A DNA stretch of 64,000 bases from Coleofasciculus sp. FACHB-T130 (GCF_014695375.1 NZ_JACJOG010000046.1:186001-250000); one strand, 5' to 3'. Shown: positions 1 through 8,967, counted from the stretch's first letter. A program made the numbers and translations. The notes: generated by a model from the sequence alone, not told the origin.

Positions 1-1
1 A

Positions 2-460
2 TCTTGGTCAAGTATTTCTGAATTACTAGGGGAGAATACACCTAAAGAAAGCGAATCAATCGTTGTACAACCTCTCTCAGAACAGAGGACGTGGGAGACA
101 CCGCAAAAGCCGATAATTTCCAAAGCATCCGACTTTAACAGCTCCCAATCAAATATTTCCCAGTCCCTGATGAATTCCCCGCAAAACAATAGTTTGGGCA
201 ATGTCATTCAAACATATTCCATGCCCTCGCGTCGCACATCAGCTTCTGGAATGGAAGCGCTTATACAGTTAATGGGGGACGCTGATAGCCAAGTAGGAGC
301 AATCGATCAAAGCGTATCTACCGTTGATGACTCCTCTAGTGAAGAAGCCACCGACAACTTAGAGCTTCTAGCTCGTGAAGTCTATAGTTTTATCCGGCAA
401 CGGTTGGAAATAGAGCGAGAACGTCGAGGAAATAACTATTCAGGACGTCTGCCCTGGTAA
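2..460 (+). CDS. eCIS-locus protein of unknown function, C-terminal part
   Basis: The frame is open from the first bases of the window, so the true start lies upstream and at least 152 residues are visible. An internal ATG at 170 is only a fallback start. The visible part is Ser/Asn/Gln-rich and looks disordered, then ends in a predicted helix (LAREVYSFIRQRLEIERERR) with a short Gly/Pro tail. A charged C-terminal helix of this kind is, from memory, seen on several proteins encoded beside contractile injection system tube genes, but I cannot name the family. It ends 28 bases before the tube-cap gene on the same strand, so it is probably part of the same operon. Its product is therefore inferred to be a structural or assembly component of the injection system. 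Confidence 0.6.
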   Translation, partial: SWSSISELLGENTPKESESIVVQPLSEQRTWETPQKPIISKASDFNSSQSNISQSLMNSPQNNSLGNVIQTYSMPSRRTSASGMEALIQLMGDADSQVGAIDQSVSTVDDSSSEEATDNLELLAREVYSFIRQRLEIERERRGNNYSGRLPW

Positions 461-488
461 AGTTACTGCCATTATTAAGGAGAATAAT

Positions 489-1019
489 ATGTCAACTACT
501 CGTCTGGTCAAAGCAAAACTTATTCCAAAGGTTCCAGCGCAGGGTGTGGACACCATTGAGTTCATGTTCAACCCCACCAAGCTTTCCTTCAGCCGGAGTG
601 TTCAAATCAATTCTCCTCAAGGCGCACGTACTGCTAAAGGACTGCCGAAAGTCAGCTTCCAAAGTATAGATCCTTACAAACTCACTATCTCAGAGATTTT
701 GTTTGATACCTATGAAGAAGGCACAAGTGTGCTTTGGTACATCAACAAATTGAAAAAAGCTGTTGAGTTTCCCGATGGTCAAGATGTCCCACCCGTCTAT
801 GTATTTACCTGGGGTGCCCAAGAATACCTCCGTTGCTTTGTGCAATCACTCAGCTACGAACTCACTATGTTTCTACCTGATGGCACTCCAGTGCGTGCTT
901 CAGCTAGCCTGACCCTCCACGAAGTCGATATACTCATCCCCCCAGGCTCTCCAGAAGCTCCTTCTAGTGTGAATCGTACTGGAGAAAGCCGAAACAGCAG
1001 GACTCGAAGAGCTACATAA
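489..1019 (+). CDS. Contractile injection system tube (tail-cap/Afp7-like) protein
   Basis: This 176-residue protein has the opening typical of the CIS tube family (Afp7/Pvc7, phage gp53-like N-terminal domain): a beta-rich start followed by IEFMFNPTKLSFSRS at about residues 23-37 and later LTISEILFDTYEEGTSVLWY. Members of the family sit between the inner tube and the baseplate, and many carry a C-terminal LysM domain. Here the protein stops after the first domain with a short Ser/Arg tail, so no LysM is present. The ATG is preceded by AAGGAGAATAAT, a good ribosome-binding site. It lies between an unidentified eCIS protein and the spike gene, the expected place in the locus. Family assignment is confident; its exact position in the particle is inferred from homologues. 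Confidence 0.85.
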   Translation: MSTTRLVKAKLIPKVPAQGVDTIEFMFNPTKLSFSRSVQINSPQGARTAKGLPKVSFQSIDPYKLTISEILFDTYEEGTSVLWYINKLKKAVEFPDGQDVPPVYVFTWGAQEYLRCFVQSLSYELTMFLPDGTPVRASASLTLHEVDILIPPGSPEAPSSVNRTGESRNSRTRRAT

Positions 1020-1073
1020 AGTAATCATTTGTTGGGTGGCGCGGAAGCAGAACGGTTAGAAAAAGAATTGTAG

Positions 1074-1097
1074 TTCGACCTTTGGAGAATGGTCGAG
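1074..1097. repeat. Stem-loop, copy 1 of a covarying pair
   Basis: TCGACC (1075-1080) pairs with GGTCGA (1091-1096) around the ten-base loop TTTGGAGAAT. A stem-loop with an almost identical loop but different stem bases lies at 6145-6168, before the gp25-like gene. Both copies are in gaps between eCIS genes. A dispersed small repeat or an RNA processing/regulatory hairpin is possible. Confidence 0.55.
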
Positions 1098-1213
1098 AGC
1101 GTAGAGTTTCTTCTAAACTAGCTGAAACTTGCGTTCTGAATTTTAAATTTGAATTACAAAATGTCTCAAGAGTTTAAATACCAAATTCTAAAAAAGTTGC
1201 CAGCCAGCCTTTA

Positions 1214-1236
1214 ATTCTAAATCTAAAATTTAGAAT
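1214..1236. repeat. AT-rich hairpin upstream of the spike gene
   Basis: ATTCTAAAT (1214-1222) pairs with ATTTAGAAT (1228-1236) around CTAAA. It sits in a 244-base AT-rich gap that also holds the stem-loop at 1074-1097. No promoter could be identified with confidence. Confidence 0.5.
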
Positions 1237-1263
1237 CTAAAATCATTTACATGTCGCCTACAA

Positions 1264-3369
1264 ATGCCACAAAAAACAGTTCCGTACATATCCTATCCTC
1301 AAATAAAAATTGATGGAGATGATGCTCCTGCGAGTTTGATGGAAGATATTCTTCAAATCTCCGTGGAAGAAAGCCTCCATCTCCCAGCCATGTTTACCCT
1401 AGTCATTCGGAACGACTACTTTCCGGGGCGCGAAGGAGATGAACTTTGGCGCTACGAAAACTTATTAACAATTGGTAAACCCGTTCAAATAGGTTTTAAA
1501 TCCAGCACTACAGAAGATGCTGATTTTGACGATCCACAGCAGGGTAACATTCTGAATGGCGAAATTACAGCAATTGAAACCCACTTTACCAGTGGTTCTC
1601 AAGCTCCGGTCGTGATTCGCGGGTATGACGTTTCCCACCGCCTACATCGGGGACGCTACAACCGCTCTTTCCAAAATATGACCGACACTGACATTGTTCG
1701 GCAGATTATTGGTGAATTGGGGATTACAGCGGGCACCATTGACGCAAGTGGTGGGCCTTATGGCTTTGGCGATCCTGTTGGCTATATTTTCCAAGAAAAT
1801 CAAACCAACATGGAATTCTTGCGAGAAAGGGCAGCCCGGAACGGTTTTGAGTTGTTTGTGCAAGATGGGAAACTGCACTTCCGCAAGCCGGTGGCGGGTG
1901 CTTCTTTGGCTCTCAAGTGGTTGCAAGAAATACATAGTTTCCAAGTTCGGGTAACAAGTGCCGAACAGGTAGATTCTGTTGAGGTAAGAGCTTGGGATTA
2001 TCGAAGTAAACAGGTGATTTCCTCTACTAAAAGCAGTCAAACAACACAAGTCATTACCGATACCAAACAAGGCAAGGGCAAAGCAACTAGCACTAGCTTT
2101 AGTAGTACTCCTAAGATGATTGTTGTCGATCAGCCAGTCTCTTCTCAGGCAGAATCAGATGCGATCGCCCAAGCTTTGTATAACGAGTTATCGGGGGAAT
2201 TTGTCTACGCTGATGCCAAAGCTGAAGGCGATCCGCGAATTCGACCGGGACGGGTCGTGGACTTGGCAAGTATGGGCAAATACAGCGGCAAGTATTACGT
2301 CACGACAACTCGTCACGTTTATCAGGAACGTTTCTACACCACCGAATTTAGCGTGCGGGGATTGCGGGGAGACGATCTTCTGGCAACCCTGTCTCCCCGA
2401 ACCCATCTCCAAGCAGGACAAACGTTGTTAGTGGGGATTGTCACCAATAACAAAGACCCCAAAAAATGGGGTCGAGTGAGAGTGAAACTTCCCACTTTAA
2501 CAGAGGCACACGAAAGTAACTGGGCAAGAGTGGTGGGAGCCGGAGCTGGTGTAAATCGCGGGTTTGACTGTCTGCCGGAGGTCAATGACGAGGTATTGGT
2601 TGCCTTTGAACACGGCGATATTCATCGCCCCTACGTCATTGGCGGTGTCTGGAACGGTACAGATGCACCGCCGGAAGATGTGGATAATACAATTTCAGGT
2701 GAAGGTAAAGTCCGGTTGCGGACATTTAAAACCCGTACCGGGCATAAATTACAGTTTGTGGAAGAGGATAAAGATACTAGCAAAGCTGGCGTCTACATTG
2801 AGACAATAGGCGCTCATAAATGTCACATGAATGACAGCGAAAAGTTTGTGGAAATTAAAACCACTGACGGTCATTATGTGCGCCTAGACGATCAAAATAA
2901 GAAGATCGAAATTAAAACCAAAGGCGGTCATAAGATCCTCATCGACGATCTCAATAAGAAGCTGGATATCACAACAACTGGTGGTCAGAAGTTGCTGATG
3001 AATGACATGACCAACACCATCACGATGCAGGCAGTGCAAAAAGTGAGTATTTCAGCACCAATGGAAATTCTGCTGCAATCAGGCCCTAGTAGTATAAAAC
3101 TGGCACCTGCTGGCATAGAACTTCAAACCGCAGCCAAGTTAAGCGCTCAAGCAGGCGGAGTTTTAGATTTGAAGTCTGGGGGTGCTGCCACTATGAAAGC
3201 TGGTGCGGCATTGTCACTGCAATCTGGCGGTGCTTTGTCGGCGCAGTCGGCTGCTACTGTGAGCGTACAGTCTGCCGGAGCGTTGAACCTGCAAGCAGGT
3301 GCTGCGGTGGCGATTATGGCAGCTGCCACAGCGAGTATGACCGCACCGCTGATTCGGCTGAATTGCTAA
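1264..3369 (+). CDS. VgrG-like baseplate spike protein (Afp8/Pvc8 type)
   Basis: This 701-residue protein combines the two domains of VgrG-type spikes. The N-terminal half (about 1-375) resembles phage late control protein D/gp27. From about 385 to 470 is a gp5-type OB fold, with GQTLLVGIVTNNKDPKKWGR and later FEHGDIHRPYVIGGVWNGTD. The last third is a repetitive beta stretch: KKIEIKTKGG-like units, then many Gly-Ala-rich LSAQAGG/LSLQSGG units that would form a triple-stranded beta-helix needle. Trimers of this family make the spike at the centre of the baseplate, which pierces the target membrane and carries the PAAR tip encoded next. The needle repeats are rich in Ala/Gly/Ser/Gln. The start ATG has only a weak upstream ribosome-binding site. 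Confidence 0.92.
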   Translation: MPQKTVPYISYPQIKIDGDDAPASLMEDILQISVEESLHLPAMFTLVIRNDYFPGREGDELWRYENLLTIGKPVQIGFKSSTTEDADFDDPQQGNILNGEITAIETHFTSGSQAPVVIRGYDVSHRLHRGRYNRSFQNMTDTDIVRQIIGELGITAGTIDASGGPYGFGDPVGYIFQENQTNMEFLRERAARNGFELFVQDGKLHFRKPVAGASLALKWLQEIHSFQVRVTSAEQVDSVEVRAWDYRSKQVISSTKSSQTTQVITDTKQGKGKATSTSFSSTPKMIVVDQPVSSQAESDAIAQALYNELSGEFVYADAKAEGDPRIRPGRVVDLASMGKYSGKYYVTTTRHVYQERFYTTEFSVRGLRGDDLLATLSPRTHLQAGQTLLVGIVTNNKDPKKWGRVRVKLPTLTEAHESNWARVVGAGAGVNRGFDCLPEVNDEVLVAFEHGDIHRPYVIGGVWNGTDAPPEDVDNTISGEGKVRLRTFKTRTGHKLQFVEEDKDTSKAGVYIETIGAHKCHMNDSEKFVEIKTTDGHYVRLDDQNKKIEIKTKGGHKILIDDLNKKLDITTTGGQKLLMNDMTNTITMQAVQKVSISAPMEILLQSGPSSIKLAPAGIELQTAAKLSAQAGGVLDLKSGGAATMKAGAALSLQSGGALSAQSAATVSVQSAGALNLQAGAAVAIMAAATASMTAPLIRLNC

Positions 3370-3482
3370 CAATTAAAAGGAGCAAGAAAGAAGAAATTGC
3401 GATCGCGACCAATGGCTAATGCCTAACCATAGAAACGTGGTACACAATTAGCCATTCTCGATTAACGATTAAGGAAGGTTTT

Positions 3483-3773
3483 ATGTTACCAGTAGCCGTA
3501 TTGGGCGATGTCGCTAGTGGTAGTCCCATTATCGGACCGGGGGCACCAACCGTTTTAGTTATGGGGCGACCTATCGCTTGTCTGGGAGATGCTGTCACGG
3601 GTCCGTCAATTGCTGGCGCTCTCGCGATGCCTTGTTCTGTCACCGTTCTGGCTTGCGGGCGTCCAGTGGCGCATATGGGCACAATGACAGTGGGAGCAAC
3701 TCCTACTGTGCCTCCAGTTCCCATTTCTTTACCTGTGATTGCCACAGGAGTCACTGTATTAGTTGCTCCTTAA
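3483..3773 (+). CDS. PAAR-domain spike tip protein
   Basis: The 96-residue product is built of short Gly/Pro/Val-rich strands (VLGDVASGSP, VMGRPIACLGD, VLACGRPVAHMGT) typical of PAAR-like proteins, which form a small conical tip on the VgrG trimer and may bind a metal. It contains two Cys-associated G-x-P-[IV]-A motifs and two Asp/His positions that could serve as ligands. The start ATG follows AAGGAAGG at good spacing. It lies 113 bases after the spike gene, consistent with one transcript. It has no extension, so no effector domain is attached to the tip. Confidence 0.85.
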   Translation: MLPVAVLGDVASGSPIIGPGAPTVLVMGRPIACLGDAVTGPSIAGALAMPCSVTVLACGRPVAHMGTMTVGATPTVPPVPISLPVIATGVTVLVAP

Positions 3774-3841
3774 TGAGCAACTATAAGAGGTAGAATTCGT
3801 TATTTCTAGTTTGGGTTAGCGATCGCTTATTCTTTAAGGTG

Positions 3842-3859
3842 CGTCGGCAAATCCCGACG
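3842..3859. terminator. Hairpin between convergent PAAR and WD40 genes
   Basis: CGTCGG (3842-3847) pairs with CCGACG (3854-3859) around CAAATC, with partly complementary GC flanks. It lies between the ends of two convergent genes, so it may terminate transcription in both directions. No long T-run follows on either strand, so confidence is limited. Confidence 0.4.
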
Positions 3860-3913
3860 AACGCATCCCTGAATTGCCCAAATCATCCTCAACAGGGAAT
3901 ACTTTAAACTTCC

Positions 3914-5590
3914 TTATCGAATTCCCCAGACTTTGATGGTGTTGTCGTAACTGCCACTAACAATCGTCCTTCCATCTGGGGTTATTGCTACGGAACTCAC
4001 TGCGTTTGAATGCCCCTCTAGCGTACCTCTGCACTCGCACGTCTCAAGATCCCACACTTTGATGGTGTTGTCTTTACTGCCACTGACAATAGTTTTACCA
4101 TCCGTCGCTATTGCTATGCAAAGAACATAGTCTGAATGTCCCTCTAGTGTGCCCTTACACTCGCACGTCACGAGATCCCACACTTTAATAGTATTGTCCT
4201 TACTGCCACTAACAATCGTCCTTCCATCCAGGGCTATTGCTAAGGAATAAACTCGGCGTGAATGCCCCTGTAGCGAACCCTTCCACTTACCTGCTTCGAT
4301 ATCCCACACTTTGAGGATGTTGTCATCATTGCTACTAACAATCGTTTGATCGTTCGGGGCTATTGCTACGAAATAAACATCCCATAAAAACTTATTTACC
4401 ATGCGGAGGCACTCCCTCGTCTCTTTATCTAACGCTTTGATGGTTTTATACTGACGACCATGAATCAAAGTTTTACCATCTGGGAATATTCCTAGTATTT
4501 GTAGGCTGCGCTGACACTTGCCCGTCAGAATATCCCATACGTTGATACTCGTTAAGCCCCCTCTACCACAGAAGTTGTTGTCCCTACTAGCACTGACAAA
4601 AGTCTTACCATCTGGCGCTATTGCTACAGAATCAACCCAGCCTAAATGCCCCTCGAAGGTGCCCCTGCACTTACCCGTCAGAATATTCCACACTTTGATA
4701 TTCATATCGCCACTGCCACTAACAATGGTTTTACCATCCGGCACGATCGCTACCGAACTAACATAGTCAGAATGCCCCTCAAAGGTACAAAGACATTCAA
4801 AAAATTGATAAGGATTGAATTCTTGCAAGGCAATTTTGACTTTCGTTTCTGTCCTTGTCCGCAGTAGCGAGTACGTAGCCCACATTACCTGTGCCGATTC
4901 ATCCAGCAAAGCAGGAATCACCAAATCTAAGCCTGACTCGCCATAATAGAGGGCACCGCTTAATGCAAGAATTCTTTGCGCTGACACTGCACTAGCCAAG
5001 CGTCTCTTAACAGCTTCTAACCCGCCAAAGATAACAGCAAGACTAATGGAAATGTCTAATGAAAGGTCTTGAATCGCAACTAATTTGCCTTGATAAAATG
5101 TCATCCCCAAAAGAGGTTTTAAGAAGATTCCATCAATGAAGTCTTTACCTAAGGTGATTGTCCCAGTAAAACGGGTAAAAATTTTAAGATTCCGATAACA
5201 AAAACCACTATGGTTATCGTAGGTTGGCATAACTCCTTCTATAGGTTTATGACCACCAGTAACACTACCGACAGTCATTTCCTTCAAAAACAATTCTTCA
5301 TTAACAATTTCATAGGTTGAATAAAATCCTCTCCGGCAAGCTGTAGAAAATAGAATCTCTTTCATCCCATAGTCGTGCGGTCTAATTAAGACTCCTACTT
5401 TTATTACGTTTGAAGGAACTGATTCCTCATTTAAAAAATCAAACATTTTATCTTCTATCCCATCAAAATCTACCGATTCTTCGGCTGTAGAATTAATTCC
5501 ATCAACTGGATATTTTAACGAAGGTTCTAAGCCAGCTAAATAGTAAATTCCTCCGTTATAGATGAATTTTTCCCTTATTTGTTCTGTCAT
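3914..5590 (-). CDS. WD40-repeat protein with uncharacterised N-terminal domain
   Basis: This 558-residue protein has a C-terminal beta-propeller (about 270-558). WD40 blades such as GHSDYVSSVAIVPDGKTIVSGS and endings like DNTIKVWDLVTCECKGTLEG recur about seven times, with one degenerate blade (residues 360-400). The N-terminal ~190 residues show no motif I recognise. Residues about 190-265 (KRRLASAVSAQRILALSGALYYGESGLDLVIPALLDESAQVMWATYSLLRTR) look helical and HEAT/PBS-lyase-like, a common partner of cyanobacterial WD40 domains. It is transcribed against the surrounding injection-system genes and separates the PAAR from the gp25-like gene. Near-identical adjacent blades indicate recent internal duplication. 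The role is unknown: it could be a late insertion or an accessory protein that interacts with the particle. Confidence 0.85.
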   Translation of the reverse strand: MTEQIREKFIYNGGIYYLAGLEPSLKYPVDGINSTAEESVDFDGIEDKMFDFLNEESVPSNVIKVGVLIRPHDYGMKEILFSTACRRGFYSTYEIVNEELFLKEMTVGSVTGGHKPIEGVMPTYDNHSGFCYRNLKIFTRFTGTITLGKDFIDGIFLKPLLGMTFYQGKLVAIQDLSLDISISLAVIFGGLEAVKRRLASAVSAQRILALSGALYYGESGLDLVIPALLDESAQVMWATYSLLRTRTETKVKIALQEFNPYQFFECLCTFEGHSDYVSSVAIVPDGKTIVSGSGDMNIKVWNILTGKCRGTFEGHLGWVDSVAIAPDGKTFVSASRDNNFCGRGGLTSINVWDILTGKCQRSLQILGIFPDGKTLIHGRQYKTIKALDKETRECLRMVNKFLWDVYFVAIAPNDQTIVSSNDDNILKVWDIEAGKWKGSLQGHSRRVYSLAIALDGRTIVSGSKDNTIKVWDLVTCECKGTLEGHSDYVLCIAIATDGKTIVSGSKDNTIKVWDLETCECRGTLEGHSNAVSSVAITPDGRTIVSGSYDNTIKVWGIR

Positions 5591-5676
5591 AACAATAAAA
5601 GAATCTTAAATTCGGTGTCTAAATCATATCTGTAAGAAAACCACAGATTTGAGCTTGCACTTTCGTAAAGAATAAT

Positions 5677-5871
5677 GTTACTTTTCAGCAGAATCTCTTC
5701 TAAGCACCCTTCAAAAGTCTCGTTCAGGCGCTAAAGTTTCTCGTCCTAAACCTTAAACGCTCCGCAAGCGAAAGCATCCCGCTCCACAATAACCTCTGTC
5801 TTCAACTGCTGACCAATTCGCTCCAACCACTTGCGCTGGGGTACTGTCCAAGCGCGACTTTTTACATTACT
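5677..5871 (-). pseudogene. Remnant of type I restriction subunit HsdR (C-terminal end)
   Basis: Read on the minus strand, this segment gives TVPQRKWLERIGQQLKTEVI followed by VERDAFACGAF, which closely resembles the C-terminal domain of EcoEI-type HsdR proteins (QRxWLERIxxQLxxEVIVDREALDxGxF). The frame then passes two stops (at the KV-stop and KL-stop codons) but continues with RLNETFEGCLEEIL, matching the family's RLNxxFxGxLEEIL ending in the same frame. The rest of the gene, and hsdM/hsdS, are absent. It is a non-functional trace of a restriction-modification locus that once occupied this position. Recognition rests on motif memory, not on an alignment. Confidence 0.7.
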
Positions 5872-6144
5872 AATTCTTGGAGTATGCCTCGCATACAAGG
5901 AGCATCCCGGTTTTGTAAAACCTCCATTTCCATCAAAAACAGGATACTGGGTAGAGAGTCAACGATTAGTTAGCCACTAAACACGGGGTAGCTCCCGCAG
6001 TGTCAAACTGATTCAGGTTATTTAAGCAATGTTGTATGTGCTGGTGACTGGCTGCGCTTGGCGACTGTTGCCTTCGGCTACAACCCGCTTTGAGGTGGAA
6101 GGGCACCGCCCCTAGAACCTAGGGCTACAGCCAGCTTGGGATAA

Positions 6145-6168
6145 CTCGACTTTTGGCGAATAGTCGGG
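6145..6168. repeat. Stem-loop, copy 2 of a covarying pair
   Basis: CTCGACT (6145-6151) pairs with AGTCGGG (6162-6168, one G-T pair) around the loop TTTGGCGAAT. Compared with the copy at 1074-1097, the loop differs by one base and a stem pair changes from C-G to T-A, so pairing is kept. It lies 51 bases before the gp25-like gene. Confidence 0.55.
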
Positions 6169-6219
6169 GACTTTCAGCTTTAGTAAAGTAGCTGCGATAC
6201 TAGGCACAGAGTCACTTTT

Positions 6220-6633
6220 ATGCCAGAAGGATCGGATAAGCAGCGCAGCCACTTGGGTACGGGATGGTCTTTCCCACTACGGGTGAACGTACAGGGAGGG
6301 CTTCAACTCAGTTCGGCAGAACGGAATATTGAAGAATCTATTCGGATTATCCTGCGGACTGAAATCGGAGAAAGGGTGTATCGGCCCAATTTTGGGTCGC
6401 GCTTATCGGAGATGGTCTTTGCCCCCATGAATACTCAAACCCTTCTCCTGTTGCGCTTGCACGTCCAAGAAGCTCTAGAAATGTGGGAGCCGCGCATTGT
6501 CATCGATTTGGTGCGGACTGACCCCGATCCCATCCGAGGTCGAGTGGATATTATTGTGGAATACCATCCTAAGGGCACTTATGATGCTCGGAGCTTGGTC
6601 TATCCTTTCTATCTGAACGGCAAAGAGGAGTGA
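6220..6633 (+). CDS. gp25-like baseplate wedge protein (GPW/gp25 family)
   Basis: The 137-residue protein matches the GPW/gp25 family, small lysozyme-related baseplate wedge subunits shared by phages, T6SS (TssE) and eCIS. It shows the characteristic core: ESIRIILRTEIGERVYRPNFGSRL at about residues 40-63 and later EPRIVIDLV and VDIIVEYH. The EIGER/RP-x-FG motif is the family signature that helps link sheath and baseplate. Length is usual for the family. It is followed 126 bases later by the gpJ-like wedge gene, the usual order. Start ATG chosen because it gives the common N-terminus with a charged lead before the LGTGWSFPL strand. Confidence 0.92.
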   Translation: MPEGSDKQRSHLGTGWSFPLRVNVQGGLQLSSAERNIEESIRIILRTEIGERVYRPNFGSRLSEMVFAPMNTQTLLLLRLHVQEALEMWEPRIVIDLVRTDPDPIRGRVDIIVEYHPKGTYDARSLVYPFYLNGKEE

Positions 6634-6759
6634 TGGTTCATGAGGGTTTTGAGTAATAAGAGAATTCTTTAATTCAAAATCCCTACTCATTTATCGCATT
6701 TCTATAACTTTTGCCCAATTACTAATTACCAATTCCTAGTTACCGATTATTTATTAATA

Positions 6760-8967
6760 ATGGACTTTGATTTTTTACCCAAGTTACCGAAGTCTGATTT
6801 AGATGATCGGACATTCAAAGATTTAGTAGATGAGTGCATTCTACGGATTCCTCGCTATTGTCCGGAGTGGACGAATTATAACCCTAGCGATCCTGGCATC
6901 ACGCTGATTGAGCTATTTGCGTGGCTGACCGATCAAATGTTGCTGCGGTTCAATCAAGTTCCCCGTCGCAACTACGTTGCTTTTTTAGAGTTGCTAGGGG
7001 TTCGCCTACAAGCTCCGGTTCCCGCTCAGACAGACCTGACTTTTTATCTAAGTGCTGCTTTGCCCGAACCGTATACGATTCCATCTGGGGTGGAAATTGC
7101 GACCGTCAGGACAGAAACTGAGCAAGCGATTGTCTTCAGTACCAACCAGCCCCTGGTGATTGGCAAGCCCAGTATCCGACATTTTCTAACCGCTCAGACG
7201 GTTGAAGATACTCCCCAAATGTTGCGCGATCGCTTCACGAACCTTTGGACTCTGCGCCCAGACGGTGAGTGGATGGGCAGAGAATTAGCCTTTTTTGATG
7301 AGCAACCCCAGTCGGGAAATTGCTTTTATCTGGTATTCGACCCGGAGGACGAATGCGAAGGGAATGTTCTGGCAGTCAAGTTTAAAGGAGAAGTTGCGAC
7401 ATCTACTGGGATTAATCCCGACGCGCCTCCTCGCCGCTGGGAAGCTTGGAATGGCGCGTACTGGCAGCCGGTTTTGTTGCAGGAAGCCGATGATGGCACT
7501 AAAGGATTTAGTTTCAGCGAATTCGCCCGGACTGGGAGCAATCCCCTCCAAAGTGGGGACGTCGTGCTACATCTGCCCCAACGTTGGCCTGTGAGCCACT
7601 TTCTCACCTACCAGGGTCGTTGGCTGCGCTGCGTTTACAGTCACATCGATCCTACGCAACCGGGTTACAGTAGTTCCCCGCGGATTGTGAGTTTGTCGGC
7701 GAGAGCGATTGGCGGTACCGTCCTCGCTTCTCAATGCGAACAGATTAGAAATGAACTTTTGGGAGAAAGCGAGGGTACGCCCGGTCAAACTTTCCAATTG
7801 CAAGGCGTTCCTGTCTTGACACGGCGGGAAGATGAATACATTTTGGTAAGTCCGCCTGGAGCCTTGCCTCAAATCTGGACAGAAGTCAATGACTTTGCTG
7901 ATTCTGGCCCTCAGGATCTTCACTACACGATTGACTCGCGGACTGGGATGGTTCAGTTTGGCCCCCTGATTCGAGAACCCGCCCAACTCCAGCAGCAGAC
8001 CCAGTTGCGCGCGAGAACGCAGATGCAGCACCTTGTAAGCGATCGCCTGTTGAATGCCAGTTCCCGTCCTGAAGAAGTGCGATCGCTAGAGCGTCAATAT
8101 GGTGCAGTGCCGCCCAAAGGCTCCGCGATTCGCATGGTCGCTTACCGCACGGGAGGAGGTCGAAAAGGCAATGTTCAACGGGGAACCATTACTATCCCCA
8201 AGTCAGCCGTTCCCTACGTTGCCAGAGTCATTAACCATACCCCCGCCCGCAACGGTGCCGACGCCGAATCTTTGGAAGATGCCGTCGTCCGAGTGCCAGC
8301 AATGCTCCGCACCCGCGATCGCGCTGTTACCCCCGAAGATTTTGAGGTACTGGCACTACAGGCAGCAGGCGGTGGCGTTGCTCGTGCGCGTTGTCTGACC
8401 CCTACCGATAGTAGCGAAGCCGGAACCGTTCGACTGATGCTGGTGCCCCAGGCGAATACGGATGCGATCGCGCGAGGCGAAGGCATTCACCCAGACCTAT
8501 TTTCCCTCAGCCCTCAACTGAGCGAGCAAATCCATGCTTACCTGAACGAGCGACGACTGCTGGGAGTGCAAGTGCGTCTGCAAGCACCTGAATATGTCGG
8601 AGTGTCTGTTCAAACTGAAGTGGCACTGGAGCCAGAGTACAATAACCCCCGCGCCCAAGAAGAAATTCTGCTGAAATTACGGGTAGCGTTGTACCGCTTC
8701 CTCAACCCACTTACTGGCGGAATGGATGGGAAAGGCTGGCCTTTTGGACGCCCCGTTTATCCTTCAGACATTGTCACCTTATTCCAGCAAATTCCAGGCG
8801 TTCGCTATTTAGGTGTGGTGCAGCTGTTTGAGTTGCGTCAGCAGGAACAAACCTGGGTTCGTACACTGCCTCAAAATCCGGTCATCGATCCCGGCCCTTT
8901 AGGGCTAGTCTGTTCCTGGCTGAACACTCGCCTGCGCTCCGGTCATGTCGTCAACCTCATTCAATAA
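6760..8967 (+). CDS. Baseplate J-like wedge protein (Afp11 type)
   Basis: This 735-residue protein belongs to the putative baseplate assembly/gpJ family found in phages and eCIS. The start, LPKLPKSDLDDRTFKDLVDE, and the early NPSDPGITLIELFAWLTDQM motif are diagnostic. The central part is beta-rich. The C-terminal third has the gpJ core: NPARNGADAESLEDAVVRVP-type sequence, then RDRAVTPEDFEVLALQA (about 525-540), which is highly conserved. Together with gp25 and tail protein I it builds the wedges of the baseplate around the spike. The following gene starts 185 bases later on the same strand. The length and order match known eCIS loci, so the assignment is firm. Confidence 0.93.
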   Translation: MDFDFLPKLPKSDLDDRTFKDLVDECILRIPRYCPEWTNYNPSDPGITLIELFAWLTDQMLLRFNQVPRRNYVAFLELLGVRLQAPVPAQTDLTFYLSAALPEPYTIPSGVEIATVRTETEQAIVFSTNQPLVIGKPSIRHFLTAQTVEDTPQMLRDRFTNLWTLRPDGEWMGRELAFFDEQPQSGNCFYLVFDPEDECEGNVLAVKFKGEVATSTGINPDAPPRRWEAWNGAYWQPVLLQEADDGTKGFSFSEFARTGSNPLQSGDVVLHLPQRWPVSHFLTYQGRWLRCVYSHIDPTQPGYSSSPRIVSLSARAIGGTVLASQCEQIRNELLGESEGTPGQTFQLQGVPVLTRREDEYILVSPPGALPQIWTEVNDFADSGPQDLHYTIDSRTGMVQFGPLIREPAQLQQQTQLRARTQMQHLVSDRLLNASSRPEEVRSLERQYGAVPPKGSAIRMVAYRTGGGRKGNVQRGTITIPKSAVPYVARVINHTPARNGADAESLEDAVVRVPAMLRTRDRAVTPEDFEVLALQAAGGGVARARCLTPTDSSEAGTVRLMLVPQANTDAIARGEGIHPDLFSLSPQLSEQIHAYLNERRLLGVQVRLQAPEYVGVSVQTEVALEPEYNNPRAQEEILLKLRVALYRFLNPLTGGMDGKGWPFGRPVYPSDIVTLFQQIPGVRYLGVVQLFELRQQEQTWVRTLPQNPVIDPGPLGLVCSWLNTRLRSGHVVNLIQ

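Larger units (their letters stand above)
5591..6219. other. Gene-free gap with restriction-gene remnant and repeats
   Basis: This gap of about 630 bases between the WD40 and gp25-like genes holds the decayed HsdR fragment at 5677-5871 and the stem-loop at 6145-6168. The remaining sequence (about 5950-6140) contains GC-rich, low-information stretches such as CTTCGGCTACAACC and a CCTAGAACCTAGG palindrome, with no credible ORF. The gap looks like an insertion scar in an otherwise compact structural operon. Confidence 0.6.
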
